Source of the DNA: CAVPKN01 sp964588495
GTDB taxonomy: Bacteria; Chlamydiota; Chlamydiia; Chlamydiales; JAAKFR01
Assembly: GCA_964588495.1 (NCBI GenBank)
Contig: CAZPPS010000007.1
Span: forward strand, 20,302-84,301
Length of the DNA stretch: 64,000 nucleotides
Reading direction: 5' to 3'
The stretch's first letter is position 1. Each line of letters begins with the position of its first letter. The notes under the pieces were generated by a model, which had not been told where the DNA came from, ran no database searches, and worked only from the letters and a program-made list of their open reading frames with translations. Made by a program: the position numbers and the translations under genes. Below are positions 39,793 to 47,271 of this stretch, piece by piece.

Positions 39793-40531
39793 ATTCGATT
39801 CTCCCTTCCATAGGGCTTGAGGCTTCGGCGTACATTTTTTTGGGGATTCTTCCGCTGAGGTAGGCAAGCCTGCCCGCTTTACAGGCTAAAGACATGGCTT
39901 CCGCCATCTGAATGGGATGGTTTGCTTTTGCAATAGCGGTATTGATCATGAGGCCATCGGCCCCCATTTCCATGGCAAGAGCTGCATCTGAAGCGGTTCC
40001 TATCCCTGCATCGACAATGATCGGAATCGCAATGTGTGCGCGCAAGATCTGAAGATTGTAAGGATTACGGATTCCCATTCCTGAACCAATCGGGGCTCCT
40101 AAGGGCATGATGGCAGCGCAGCCTAGATCTGCGAGTTTGCGGCAGACGATCAGATCGTCGTTACAATAGGGCAGGACGACAAAGCCTTTTTGGACAAGAA
40201 CTTCAGCTGCATGCAAGAGTTCTGTGACATCGGGGAACAGAGTCTTGTCATCTCCAATCACTTCTAGCTTGATCCAGTTAGTCCCAAGCGCTTCTCGGCT
40301 TAGCTCAGCGGTCAGAATCGCTTCTTTGGCCGTATAGCAACCGGCCGTGTTTGGGAGTAAAAAACGGTCTGAGGGGATGAAATGAGGATCATAAAGGTTG
40401 ATCCTCCGAATGGCAACAGTGACAATTTCTGCGCCGCTAACTCCGATACAGGCAGCCAGCGTTTTACGGTCGGGATAGCCGGCAGATCCTAAAAGAAGTC
40501 GTGAATTAAAGGTTTTATCGGCGATTTTCAT
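39779..40531 (-). CDS. thiG: Thiazole synthase
   Basis: A 250-residue TIM-barrel enzyme that builds the thiazole phosphate from DXP, dehydroglycine and ThiS-thiocarboxylate. The imine-forming Lys lies in TNWIKLEVIGD, with LPYCNDD and VDAGIGTASDAALAMEMGAD following. The start at 40531 lies one base past the thiS stop, with AAGGAGG at the right distance; that GGAGG is also the Gly-Gly codons of ThiS. Confidence 0.95.
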   Translation of the reverse strand: MKIADKTFNSRLLLGSAGYPDRKTLAACIGVSGAEIVTVAIRRINLYDPHFIPSDRFLLPNTAGCYTAKEAILTAELSREALGTNWIKLEVIGDDKTLFPDVTELLHAAEVLVQKGFVVLPYCNDDLIVCRKLADLGCAAIMPLGAPIGSGMGIRNPYNLQILRAHIAIPIIVDAGIGTASDAALAMEMGADGLMINTAIAKANHPIQMAEAMSLACKAGRLAYLSGRIPKKMYAEASSPMEGRIEYAPN

Positions 40532-40532
40532 T

Positions 40533-40739
40533 TTAGCCTCCTTGGACGGCATGGATTATCTCGATACGGTCGCCCTCTTTTACAACTGAAGAGTCCCAGG
40601 TTTCTCGAAAAGCGACGCATTCGTTTAGGGCCACAGCAACGTGGCCCGTTTTATTTGAGATCCCGTATCTTCCTAGAAGCTTTTCCAGAGGAAGAGGGGT
40701 CTCTAATTCAACGGTTTGTCCATTTATTTTGATCTGCAT
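40533..40739 (-). CDS. thiS: Sulfur carrier protein ThiS
   Basis: A 68-residue ubiquitin-fold protein that carries the thiocarboxylate sulfur for thiazole synthesis. It begins MQIKINGQTVEL and ends IIHAVQGG; the C-terminal Gly-Gly is the activation site of ThiF. It overlaps thiO by 16 bases and is followed one base later by the thiG start. Confidence 0.95.
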   Translation of the reverse strand: MQIKINGQTVELETPLPLEKLLGRYGISNKTGHVAVALNECVAFRETWDSSVVKEGDRIEIIHAVQGG

Positions 40740-41647
40740 AATTTCCTCACGATTTCGTAGGCTGTATAAGGGGCTAGCAAGATTCCCGATCTGCCGTGGC
40801 CTGTTGCTTGATTTTCATCGATAAAGGGCAAACCCTCAAGGCTGGCAGGCCGAAAATTGGCTTCCGCTTTTTGGAGTGGCATTTGAGCAATTGCTGGGAG
40901 AACCTCATAGGCGGCTTGTAGAAGCTCCAGAACAGCACCTGCTGTCACTGTTTGATCAAAGCCCACCTCTTCACTTGTGGCACCGACGCGTAAAGTTCCA
41001 TCGTTTTTAGCGACAAGGTAAACGCGCGGCGTACGGATCATGTGATTGAGTGTCATGCCATTTGGCATCGCAAGGGTCAAAATTTGCCCTTTATTGGGAT
41101 AAACCGAATCTGACCAAGCGCCTCTACAATCAATCACGCAAGGCCCTTCGAGTTTGTCGACGGATGCGTGTTCGTGCAAAACTCCTCCGCGCGTTTGGAA
41201 GGCAATTTTCAATGCTTCCAGAAGTTTTTGATTCTGAATGTGGGCCTCATGAGGGATCCAAATTGCCGATGTGACGCGCGGGGACAAAAGGGGCTCTTTT
41301 TGGCGAGCTCTAGCAGCTGGTAACCATGCAGCTTCAGGGCTTAGGAGGCGTTCTAAAAATCTCCGGTCATCAGATGTGAGGCCCACATAAAGCGTTCCAG
41401 TTCTTTGTAACGTTACAACGATTTTTGAATCTTCGCTCAATTCTTTCAAAAACTGGGGATAGAGATCCAAGCTTGTTTTTCCTAAGGGCAAATTTTCTGA
41501 ATAAGGGGCGAGCATGCCGGCAGCAACCGCGCTTGCTTCCTGTCCAGAAGCCTTTTTATCGAAAATTTCGACTTCAAAACCTCGGCGGGCAAGCTGCCAA
41601 CCAACGCTTAGTCCGATGACTCCAGCTCCCCTAATCAAAACGCGCAT
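40724..41647 (-). CDS. thiO: Glycine oxidase ThiO
   Basis: A 307-residue FAD enzyme of the D-amino-acid oxidase family that oxidises glycine to dehydroglycine for ThiG, the aerobic alternative to ThiH. The FAD motif RGAGVIGLSVGWQLARRG is at the N terminus; the C-terminal GHGRSGILLAPYTAYEI is typical. The start MRVLIRGAG at 41647 overlaps thiD by 13 bases; an ATG four codons earlier is possible. Use of ThiO implies an oxygen-dependent route. Confidence 0.92.
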   Translation of the reverse strand: MRVLIRGAGVIGLSVGWQLARRGFEVEIFDKKASGQEASAVAAGMLAPYSENLPLGKTSLDLYPQFLKELSEDSKIVVTLQRTGTLYVGLTSDDRRFLERLLSPEAAWLPAARARQKEPLLSPRVTSAIWIPHEAHIQNQKLLEALKIAFQTRGGVLHEHASVDKLEGPCVIDCRGAWSDSVYPNKGQILTLAMPNGMTLNHMIRTPRVYLVAKNDGTLRVGATSEEVGFDQTVTAGAVLELLQAAYEVLPAIAQMPLQKAEANFRPASLEGLPFIDENQATGHGRSGILLAPYTAYEIVRKLCRSK

Positions 41648-42402
41648 GCCGGCCCCCATTCATAATACGCGCCCCTAATCAAGGCGGTATGAAAAAAGTC
41701 CTTTGCTAGGCCTATAGAGTCCCTAAGTGCATATTTTTTTGCCAAAAAAGCGGCAATAGCTGCCGAGAGCACACATCCGGTTCCATGGGTATTTTTGGTT
41801 GGGATCGGTTCTTTTTCAAACCAGGTGATTTCACCGTTTTCTGAGCAAAAACAATCGGAACCCTGCCCCTCAGATAAATGTCCCCCTTTCAACAAAACAT
41901 TCTTTGCTCCCATTTTGAGCAAAGCGCGCGCTGCTGGTGTCATTTGCCCTTTATGTTCCACGTGGTATCCTAAAAGTATCGAGGCCTCGATTAAGTTGGG
42001 TGTGATCAAAAGGGATTTGGGAAATAACTTCTTCAGAGAACAAATGGCTTCAGGTTTTAGTAAAGAAACCCCACCAGAGCTCTGCATGACAGGATCCAAA
42101 ACAACCGGAATCGATGGAAGTCTTGCATAAATCGCTTCCATAATGTCGGAATCGTAGAGCATCCCCATTTTGATCGCATCGCAGCCCCTATCTGAAAAAA
42201 TGGAATCGAGTTGCGCAGCGACAATCTCAGCTGGCAAAGGAAAAATGGCCCGCACTCCTTCCGTGTTTTGAGCTGTCACTGCTGTGAGCGCGGTCATCCC
42301 ATAACAGTTCAAGGCTGCAAATGTTTTAAGATCGGCCTGAATGCCGGCCCCTCCGCCTGAGTCAGAGCCGGCAATGGTGAGCACCCTTGTATATTTTTTC
42401 AT
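41635..42402 (-). CDS. thiD: HMP/HMP-P kinase ThiD
   Basis: A 255-residue ribokinase-fold enzyme that phosphorylates HMP and HMP-P to HMP-PP. Motifs are TIAGSDSGGGAGIQADLKTF, LDPVMQSSGG and the anion-hole NTHGTGCVLSAAIAAFL. The start MKKYTRVLTIAG overlaps the thi5 stop as ATGA, so it is translationally coupled to the HMP-P synthase that feeds it. Confidence 0.95.
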   Translation of the reverse strand: MKKYTRVLTIAGSDSGGGAGIQADLKTFAALNCYGMTALTAVTAQNTEGVRAIFPLPAEIVAAQLDSIFSDRGCDAIKMGMLYDSDIMEAIYARLPSIPVVLDPVMQSSGGVSLLKPEAICSLKKLFPKSLLITPNLIEASILLGYHVEHKGQMTPAARALLKMGAKNVLLKGGHLSEGQGSDCFCSENGEITWFEKEPIPTKNTHGTGCVLSAAIAAFLAKKYALRDSIGLAKDFFHTALIRGAYYEWGPACAF

Positions 42403-43349
42403 GTAAGGCAGCACGCAATGGGTTTCAGGTCGGAATGGGGCGATTCAGGCAAAAAACGGTTGGTGTAGCAACTCTGAATCTCAAAATCGGGAGATAAAAT
42501 GTCCAAATGTTTGGCATAGCGGCACACCTTGTTCCAATCACGCTCCACATTCAAAAGGGTTCTCGAGAAGAAGGGGAGAGTCCTCATGAAGATCTTTTTG
42601 TGCATTTCGGTGCGCAGCTGCGGTTTGGCTTCACAAAGTATTTCAAAAGCCTCCTCTGGATTTTCCGTTGTAAAAGCTGTCCCTCTTTGAGTGGCCCTTA
42701 AAAAGCTTTCGATGATTTCAGGGTTTTCAAGCATCCGATCGGGGACGATGTATTGGATCGAGCAAAAGCAGCAGCAACCCAGCCCTGCGAGTTGATCAAG
42801 GCGCAGCAAAAGCGCTTTCCCATAAAGGGCCTCGAGCTCCACTTGTTGAAAGTTGATGAAGCCTATTCCTGCATCGATTTTTCCACGCCCAATAGCGTCC
42901 ACAACGTTCATGCCCACGCGGACAGATTCGTAGGATTTGGGGTCGATTTGGGCAAGTTTTGCGAGATCATCGATGATCCGCTTCCCAAATTCGCCAATGT
43001 AGCCGATCCGTTTGCCGACAATATCATGGAATGTGCGGATTCCGCTCGACTCTAACGTTAAAAGTCCGGTGGGAGGCTCGTCCAAGAGTGTTGCGATTGA
43101 GGTCACGTCGAAGCCTTTGGCTCTTGCAGCAATCGTATGGATCATCGCTTTAAGGCCAAAATCGACATTTCCAAGCCCAACAATTTCTGTTACATCGCTT
43201 GGATCTGTGGTTTCCAAAATGGCGAGCTTGATTTCTTCTTCGTCGTAAAAACCGAGGGCTTTTGCCACAAAGATCGGTGTGTGGTACGGATTTGCGTACC
43301 AATTGAGTAAAAGAGTCGTTCGTGTCTTTAATGATGTTTTGATTGCCAT
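42399..43349 (-). CDS. thi5: THI5-type HMP-P synthase (single-turnover enzyme)
   Basis: A 316-residue NMT1/THI5-family protein. In yeast, THI5 makes the pyrimidine HMP-P from its own active-site His and bound PLP, and is used up. Here the key residues are kept: Lys67 and His71 in GLKAMIHTIAA (yeast K62/H66), the GYIGEFGK phosphate loop (residues 116-123), GMNVVDAIGRGKIDAGIG, and the iron motif CCCFC at 192-196, absent from ThiY-type binding proteins. There is no signal peptide, which also argues against a transporter component. The start MAIKTSLKTR at 43349 has AAGGA upstream; an earlier ATG at 43409 lies in the riboswitch expression platform. First gene of the thi operon; no thiC is present. 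Confidence 0.88.
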   Translation of the reverse strand: MAIKTSLKTRTTLLLNWYANPYHTPIFVAKALGFYDEEEIKLAILETTDPSDVTEIVGLGNVDFGLKAMIHTIAARAKGFDVTSIATLLDEPPTGLLTLESSGIRTFHDIVGKRIGYIGEFGKRIIDDLAKLAQIDPKSYESVRVGMNVVDAIGRGKIDAGIGFINFQQVELEALYGKALLLRLDQLAGLGCCCFCSIQYIVPDRMLENPEIIESFLRATQRGTAFTTENPEEAFEILCEAKPQLRTEMHKKIFMRTLPFFSRTLLNVERDWNKVCRYAKHLDILSPDFEIQSCYTNRFLPESPHSDLKPIACCLT

Positions 43350-43402
43350 CCAAAAATCCTTTATGATTTTGCGACGGCGTGGAAGAAAGAAAAACCCAAA
43401 GA

Positions 43403-43428
43403 TGAGCAAATAGAGTCTATTCGCTCAA
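43403..43428 (-). terminator. Riboswitch expression-platform terminator
   Basis: On the minus strand, TGAGCGAATA and TATTTGCTCA pair around a short loop and are followed by the T-rich tract TCTTTGGGTTTTTCTTTC (43382-43400). It starts only a few bases after the TPP aptamer and ends 54 bases before the thi5 ATG, as expected for ligand-controlled transcription termination. Confidence 0.7.
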
Positions 43429-43431
43429 CTT

Positions 43432-43511
43432 CACTAGCGTCCCTACGCTGGTATGACCCAGATCAGGTTCAACGGTTATAATCTCAGCCGAAGAAAACTT
43501 CGGCACCCCGC
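43432..43511 (-). ncRNA. TPP riboswitch (THI element)
   Basis: The minus strand reads CGGGGTGCCG, then CTGAGATTATAACCGTTGAA, then CCTGATCTGGGTCATACCAG and CGTAGGGACGCT, the conserved order of the thi box: GGGGTGC, CUGAGA, ACC..UGAACCUGAUCUGG, and the CGUAGGGA loop. It controls the seven-gene thiamine operon behind it; TPP binding should favour the terminator at 43403-43428. Confidence 0.95.
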
Positions 43512-43529
43512 GCCATCAAATTTGTCCGC

Positions 43530-43559
43530 ATTCTAAAACGGGCTCAAATTAAAAGCCAA
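43530..43559 (-). promoter_or_regulatory. Probable promoter of the thi operon
   Basis: On the minus strand TTGGCT (43559-43554) and TAGAAT (43535-43530) are 18 bases apart, placing transcription start near 43523, about a dozen bases before the aptamer. The -35 overlaps the last codons of the dioxygenase gene, so the operon need not depend on its neighbour. Confidence 0.55.
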
Positions 43560-44583
43560 GAAGAGATTCTCCAAGGGGGGTCAAATGGATGACCGGTTGT
43601 CTGTAGCTGGGATCCTCAAGATAGCGGATGTACTCGGGATAAATATGTTCTTTGGTGTATTTAACTTGGGGATAAACCGGATTGTGGCCCGTTGAGGCTC
43701 CGTTGACAAAAGCTTCTTTGCGTAACTTTTTACATTCCTCAGTCAGCCGCGCTTTAGGGACGTAGCAAAGATAGCCCACCATTCTCACTGTGCCTGGATT
43801 TGTTGGGTGTTGATTCCAGTGAATGGTTCGCGAATCCCACAAAATAAGCGAGCCCTTGGGAGCTGTGACTTGTTTGCCGTAGGAGGGGCCAAAAAGGTCT
43901 ACAAGCACTTTGTTTCTCCCTTCTCTTTTCTCATTCCCAGACATTTCACTTGCGTCGATCGCTTCTAAAAGGGGGGCAAACTCATCAAATTTGGAATGAG
44001 AGTGGGGAATCAGATAAAAACCCCCATCGCCTTCAAAAGAATCTTCCAACAAAAACTGTCCCTGAACTGTATAAGGAGCTGTTTTTAAAACTGACTCGCT
44101 GACAAATCCAGATGGGGCGTTATTGTCATGAGTCACGTCATCTTGCCGTCTATTAATTTCCTGATCCACATGTGGCCACGGAGTGAAATAGCCTTCCCGA
44201 ATGTCTGTAGGACACATCAATGAAAGGCCGTCCATGCTGACAACTAGCTCCTGTGTATTCCAAATTTTAGCAAAAATATCGAAAATGCGTGGATCTTGTC
44301 TCAAATCCCACATCACCTGAATCTGACCTGCCGGGCCGGTAAACATTCCCGTTTTCTGATGAATCGGAAAAGTCTCTTTCCAATTGCTCCGATCGTCCAT
44401 TCTGCATGCTGGCCAGGCTCTCTCCACAAACTCATGCCAAACCCTCTCATTCAACACAGCCGCCTCTTCTCTTGTCAGCGCATTCTCGATGACGCAGTAT
44501 CCTTTTTCCTCAAGGTCTTTGAGGTAATCAGCCGAAGCATGCGTTGTAAGTACTAAAAAAAGTAAAAAAAATACCGTTCTCAT
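43549..44583 (-). CDS. Phytanoyl-CoA dioxygenase (PhyH) family protein with signal peptide
   Basis: A 344-residue Fe(II)/2-oxoglutarate-dependent dioxygenase-like protein. The iron ligands appear as HVD in TPWPHVDQEI and the distal His in SRTIHWNQHP; the 2OG-binding Arg may be in GTVRMVGYLC. The N terminus MRTVFFLLFLVLTTHASADY is a signal peptide, odd for this usually cytosolic family. The substrate is unknown. The ATG overlaps the stop of the upstream transaldolase gene (ATGA), so the two are coupled. Confidence 0.8.
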   Translation of the reverse strand: MRTVFFLLFLVLTTHASADYLKDLEEKGYCVIENALTREEAAVLNERVWHEFVERAWPACRMDDRSNWKETFPIHQKTGMFTGPAGQIQVMWDLRQDPRIFDIFAKIWNTQELVVSMDGLSLMCPTDIREGYFTPWPHVDQEINRRQDDVTHDNNAPSGFVSESVLKTAPYTVQGQFLLEDSFEGDGGFYLIPHSHSKFDEFAPLLEAIDASEMSGNEKREGRNKVLVDLFGPSYGKQVTAPKGSLILWDSRTIHWNQHPTNPGTVRMVGYLCYVPKARLTEECKKLRKEAFVNGASTGHNPVYPQVKYTKEHIYPEYIRYLEDPSYRQPVIHLTPLGESLLGF

Positions 44584-45233
44584 TTTAAAACCTCCATTAT
44601 GGAAAGATTGCCCTGAGTTTCTACCCAGTCAGCGAAGAATTTTTGTGAAAAACTTTCAACAAGCGCCTGGTTTGCCACCAATTGATAGTAGAGAGGGGCT
44701 TTGATGGTGATGGCCTCAACTCCTAAAAGGGCGCAGTGGATGATGTGATCGAGCTCTTTAAGAGAAGCTGCAAGAATTTTGGTCGTCGATTGAGTCGCTT
44801 CGATGAGATCGACAATGGTTTTTAGGCTATTTTCTGGCATGTGGCCGAAATAGGGGGCAATATAGGCCACATTTTGGCAAGCAGCTGTGAGAGCTTGTGT
44901 TGGAAACAAGATTCCGGTTCCTAAAATGGGAACGTTCTTTTTTTTGAGCTGTTCGATGGCGATCAAGCCATTGTGATTGACGGGGATTTTCACAATCAGG
45001 CGGTTTGAAAATGCACGAATGGCTAATGCCTCTTCGATGATCCCTTCAACGCTGGATGCTGTAACTTGAACCGCAACCGGCCCTGGCTGCAGGTCCAAAA
45101 GACGTTTTAAAGTGTCAGCCACATCTTGAGCTTTTCCCAAAATGCTGGGATTTGTGGTCACGCCAGAGACAAGACCTGTCCTTGCCCCATCAGCCACGGC
45201 TTCCAAATCAATTGTATCGAGCCAAATTTCCAT
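44580..45233 (-). CDS. Transaldolase / fructose-6-phosphate aldolase family (TalC-like)
   Basis: A 217-residue short-chain transaldolase. The start MEIWLDTIDLEAVADGARTG, TTNPSIL, the Schiff-base Lys in LIVKIPVN, and the C-terminal helix are typical of the TalC/Fsa subfamily, which either transfers dihydroxyacetone between sugar phosphates or cleaves fructose-6-phosphate. Sequence alone does not separate these. It overlaps the dioxygenase gene by four bases. No Shine-Dalgarno better than GGAAA is seen. Confidence 0.88.
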   Translation of the reverse strand: MEIWLDTIDLEAVADGARTGLVSGVTTNPSILGKAQDVADTLKRLLDLQPGPVAVQVTASSVEGIIEEALAIRAFSNRLIVKIPVNHNGLIAIEQLKKKNVPILGTGILFPTQALTAACQNVAYIAPYFGHMPENSLKTIVDLIEATQSTTKILAASLKELDHIIHCALLGVEAITIKAPLYYQLVANQALVESFSQKFFADWVETQGNLSIMEVLK

Positions 45234-45280
45234 AGGAAAAGATTGTACAGAAGAAAATATTTTTTCATAATCAGAACTGT

Positions 45281-45441
45281 GAACCTATCTCACTATTCGA
45301 ATAAAATGCTTTTTGCGCCTTTTTTGGCATATTTTAAAGCTGCTGCCTGGTCTACTTATTTAAGTATGTCCTTCGCAGCCGCTGTAAAATCTGCAAAAAA
45401 ATCCATCAAAAATCATATTATTGAAATAGTGAGATAGGTTC
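45281..45441. repeat. 161-bp imperfect palindrome abutting a start codon
   Basis: The perfect 17-bp ends GAACCTATCTCACTATT (45281) and AATAGTGAGATAGGTTC (to 45441) continue into an imperfect stem across nearly the full length (for example ATTTTAaAGCtGCTGC pairs with GCAGCcGCTgTAAAAT). There is no gene inside. It is unrelated in sequence to the element at 2087 but of the same size and design. It ends at the base before the phosphodiesterase ATG, so its terminal GATAGGTTC provides the only ribosome-site candidate. Confidence 0.75.
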
Positions 45442-45951
45442 ATGAAAATCGGAGTCATTTCAGATACACATGACCAGGGCGATCTTATTCGGAAAGCCGT
45501 TGAGCTGATGAATGCAGAGAAAGTAGAAATGGTCTTTCATTGTGGAGATTGGGTCTCTCCTTTCATCCTTTATTTCTTCCAAGGTTTGAAGGCTCCTTTA
45601 AGGGGAGTTTTTGGAAATAATGATGGGGATAGATTCCGTCACCTAGCCTTCAAGAACAAATGGGGACTTAATCTGGAGTATGAAGAGCGCTTTTTGGAAG
45701 CTGAGATCGATAACAAAAAGATCTGTGTTTTTCACGGCGACTATCCAGGCTTAGTAGAGGGACTGGTGACTTCCAGCAAATACGACGCTGTCTTCCACGG
45801 TCATACACATCAGCGGGTCAATAAACATTTTAAAGACACTCTTTCCTTGAATCCTGGCTCCTTAATGAAGGAAACTTCTGCGACCATCAAAGGGGCAAGC
45901 CTTGCCCTCTATGAAACGCAAACTAACACCGCCACTCATATTTTATTGTAG
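45442..45951 (+). CDS. YfcE/MJ0936-type metallophosphoesterase
   Basis: A 169-residue calcineurin-like phosphodiesterase. All metal-binding motifs are present in order: SDTHDQ, HCGDWV, GNNDGD, FHGDYPG and GHTH. Members hydrolyse phosphodiesters such as cyclic nucleotides in vitro; the true substrate is unknown. The upstream region is a palindromic element that touches the start codon, which may make translation depend on RNA folding. Confidence 0.9.
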   Translation: MKIGVISDTHDQGDLIRKAVELMNAEKVEMVFHCGDWVSPFILYFFQGLKAPLRGVFGNNDGDRFRHLAFKNKWGLNLEYEERFLEAEIDNKKICVFHGDYPGLVEGLVTSSKYDAVFHGHTHQRVNKHFKDTLSLNPGSLMKETSATIKGASLALYETQTNTATHILL

Positions 45952-45971
45952 CTTGATGCCCAGATGTAAGG

Positions 45972-47189
45972 TTAAAAGAGCGTGCAACAATCTGCATCGT
46001 CCTTGATTTTTGCAAAAACAAGGGTCCCTTTTTCAAGTTCCAGATGCTCAAAAGGTTTGAAATTGGTTTTTAGATCTAGCGACGTGCTAAATTGATTGAC
46101 ATCCAGAGCGGTTAGTTGACTTGCGAGTGAAAAATTGGTGGACTGGGATTTCATCAAAGCTACCAACAACTCTTGATTCTGTAATTTTGTTGGCGGTTCA
46201 AAGGGGAATGAGGGAAGAGAGTCATTTGAAGGGGTGCTAGTAGAAAACAAATTTTTCAATTCATCATATTTGGGAGAGGGATCCTCTTTAGGAGGATGGT
46301 GTGGCTTTTTATTACTGTCTTTTGGTTTTCCTTCATCGAACACCCATTTTTTTTCATCAGGCTTTTGGAATTCCTGATAGCGAATGAATAATCGGTGATG
46401 GTTTGCCTGGATTTCCTTCCCTTCCAAGTCAGCTGGAATGGGAGCGCGGTGAAGTATGTTTTTAGCATCATAGAGAACTCCGTGTTCGGCAGCTTTGCCT
46501 TGAATGCCTGTGGTGCTATCTGCGATGCGAGTGCTCCAATTGTCTATACTGCTGTAACAAACTGTAATGGATGTTTTTAAAGTCTCCCCGTCGAAATGCC
46601 ACTTCCAGGGATCAGACTCTAAGGGGAGGTGCCCTTTTTCGAGCCGAATGTCAAATTTACCTCCATCCTGATATCCTAGAGAATGCAATGTTTCGCTTAA
46701 AGTAGAGAGTAAATCATCAAGCGGATCTGGTTCCTTTGTAGAAAGAATTTCAGAAGAGTTTGTTTCGAATCTTATATAAAGTCTTGCATCGTTTATAGAT
46801 TTATCGAATGTAGGGTCTTCTGAATAAACGGATATTCTTTTTTCAGAAGAGGTCGTGTCGGAAGGGGTTTTTTTAGTGAGCGCATTCCAAGGGTAAGACA
46901 TGCTAAGCGCTTCGTTAACAGTATTTTGAACTTTAAGAGATGCTTCAGGAGTCGTAAATTCTAACTTATCATAATAGCCCATGAGAGCTGCTCTATAATC
47001 CTGAACCAGCGCAGGATTTGCCCTTGCCTCTTCTAGCAACTCGTTATAAATGGGAGCCATCCTGGTAAGAATTGCAGAGATCGCGCCTGAAACCTGTTCT
47101 TCAGAAATTCCAGCGCTGCACGGAGGAAAAGCAGGGATTCCTTGTGTTGAAGATGGAGTTGAAGATGAACTAGAAGTATTAATAGCCAT
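45972..47189 (-). CDS. Putative secreted effector with C-terminal CaaX box
   Basis: A 405-residue protein not matched to a named family. The N terminus is Ser/Thr-rich and disordered (MAINTSSSSSTPSSTQG), as in type III secretion signals. The centre has an Fe(II)/2-oxoglutarate-dioxygenase-like pattern: WHFDGE (H198, D200), ILHRAP (H247) and HHRLFIRY (Arg266/270). A Pro/Lys-rich linker follows. The last residues are DADCCTLF: CTLF fits a eukaryotic prenylation (CaaX) box, with a neighbouring Cys available for palmitoylation. Host-membrane anchoring after secretion is inferred. No other gene overlaps. Confidence 0.62.
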   Translation of the reverse strand: MAINTSSSSSTPSSTQGIPAFPPCSAGISEEQVSGAISAILTRMAPIYNELLEEARANPALVQDYRAALMGYYDKLEFTTPEASLKVQNTVNEALSMSYPWNALTKKTPSDTTSSEKRISVYSEDPTFDKSINDARLYIRFETNSSEILSTKEPDPLDDLLSTLSETLHSLGYQDGGKFDIRLEKGHLPLESDPWKWHFDGETLKTSITVCYSSIDNWSTRIADSTTGIQGKAAEHGVLYDAKNILHRAPIPADLEGKEIQANHHRLFIRYQEFQKPDEKKWVFDEGKPKDSNKKPHHPPKEDPSPKYDELKNLFSTSTPSNDSLPSFPFEPPTKLQNQELLVALMKSQSTNFSLASQLTALDVNQFSTSLDLKTNFKPFEHLELEKGTLVFAKIKDDADCCTLF

Positions 47190-47271
47190 GGTTTATACTT
47201 TTTTTAATAAAGATTATATAGAAAAATCAATATAAAGTCAAATTAATGCTTGGGGAGCCAGGTGGCGATTT

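Noticed and set aside
42399..43349. Annotation as ThiY / NMT1-type periplasmic HMP-precursor binding protein
   Set aside because: No signal peptide or lipobox, no ThiX/ThiZ transporter genes nearby, and the THI5-specific CCCFC motif and Lys/His pair are present.
45126..45437. Short open frame across the palindrome at 45281-45441
   Set aside because: It begins inside the transaldolase gene on the other strand and runs through the hairpin; it reflects the palindrome, not a protein.
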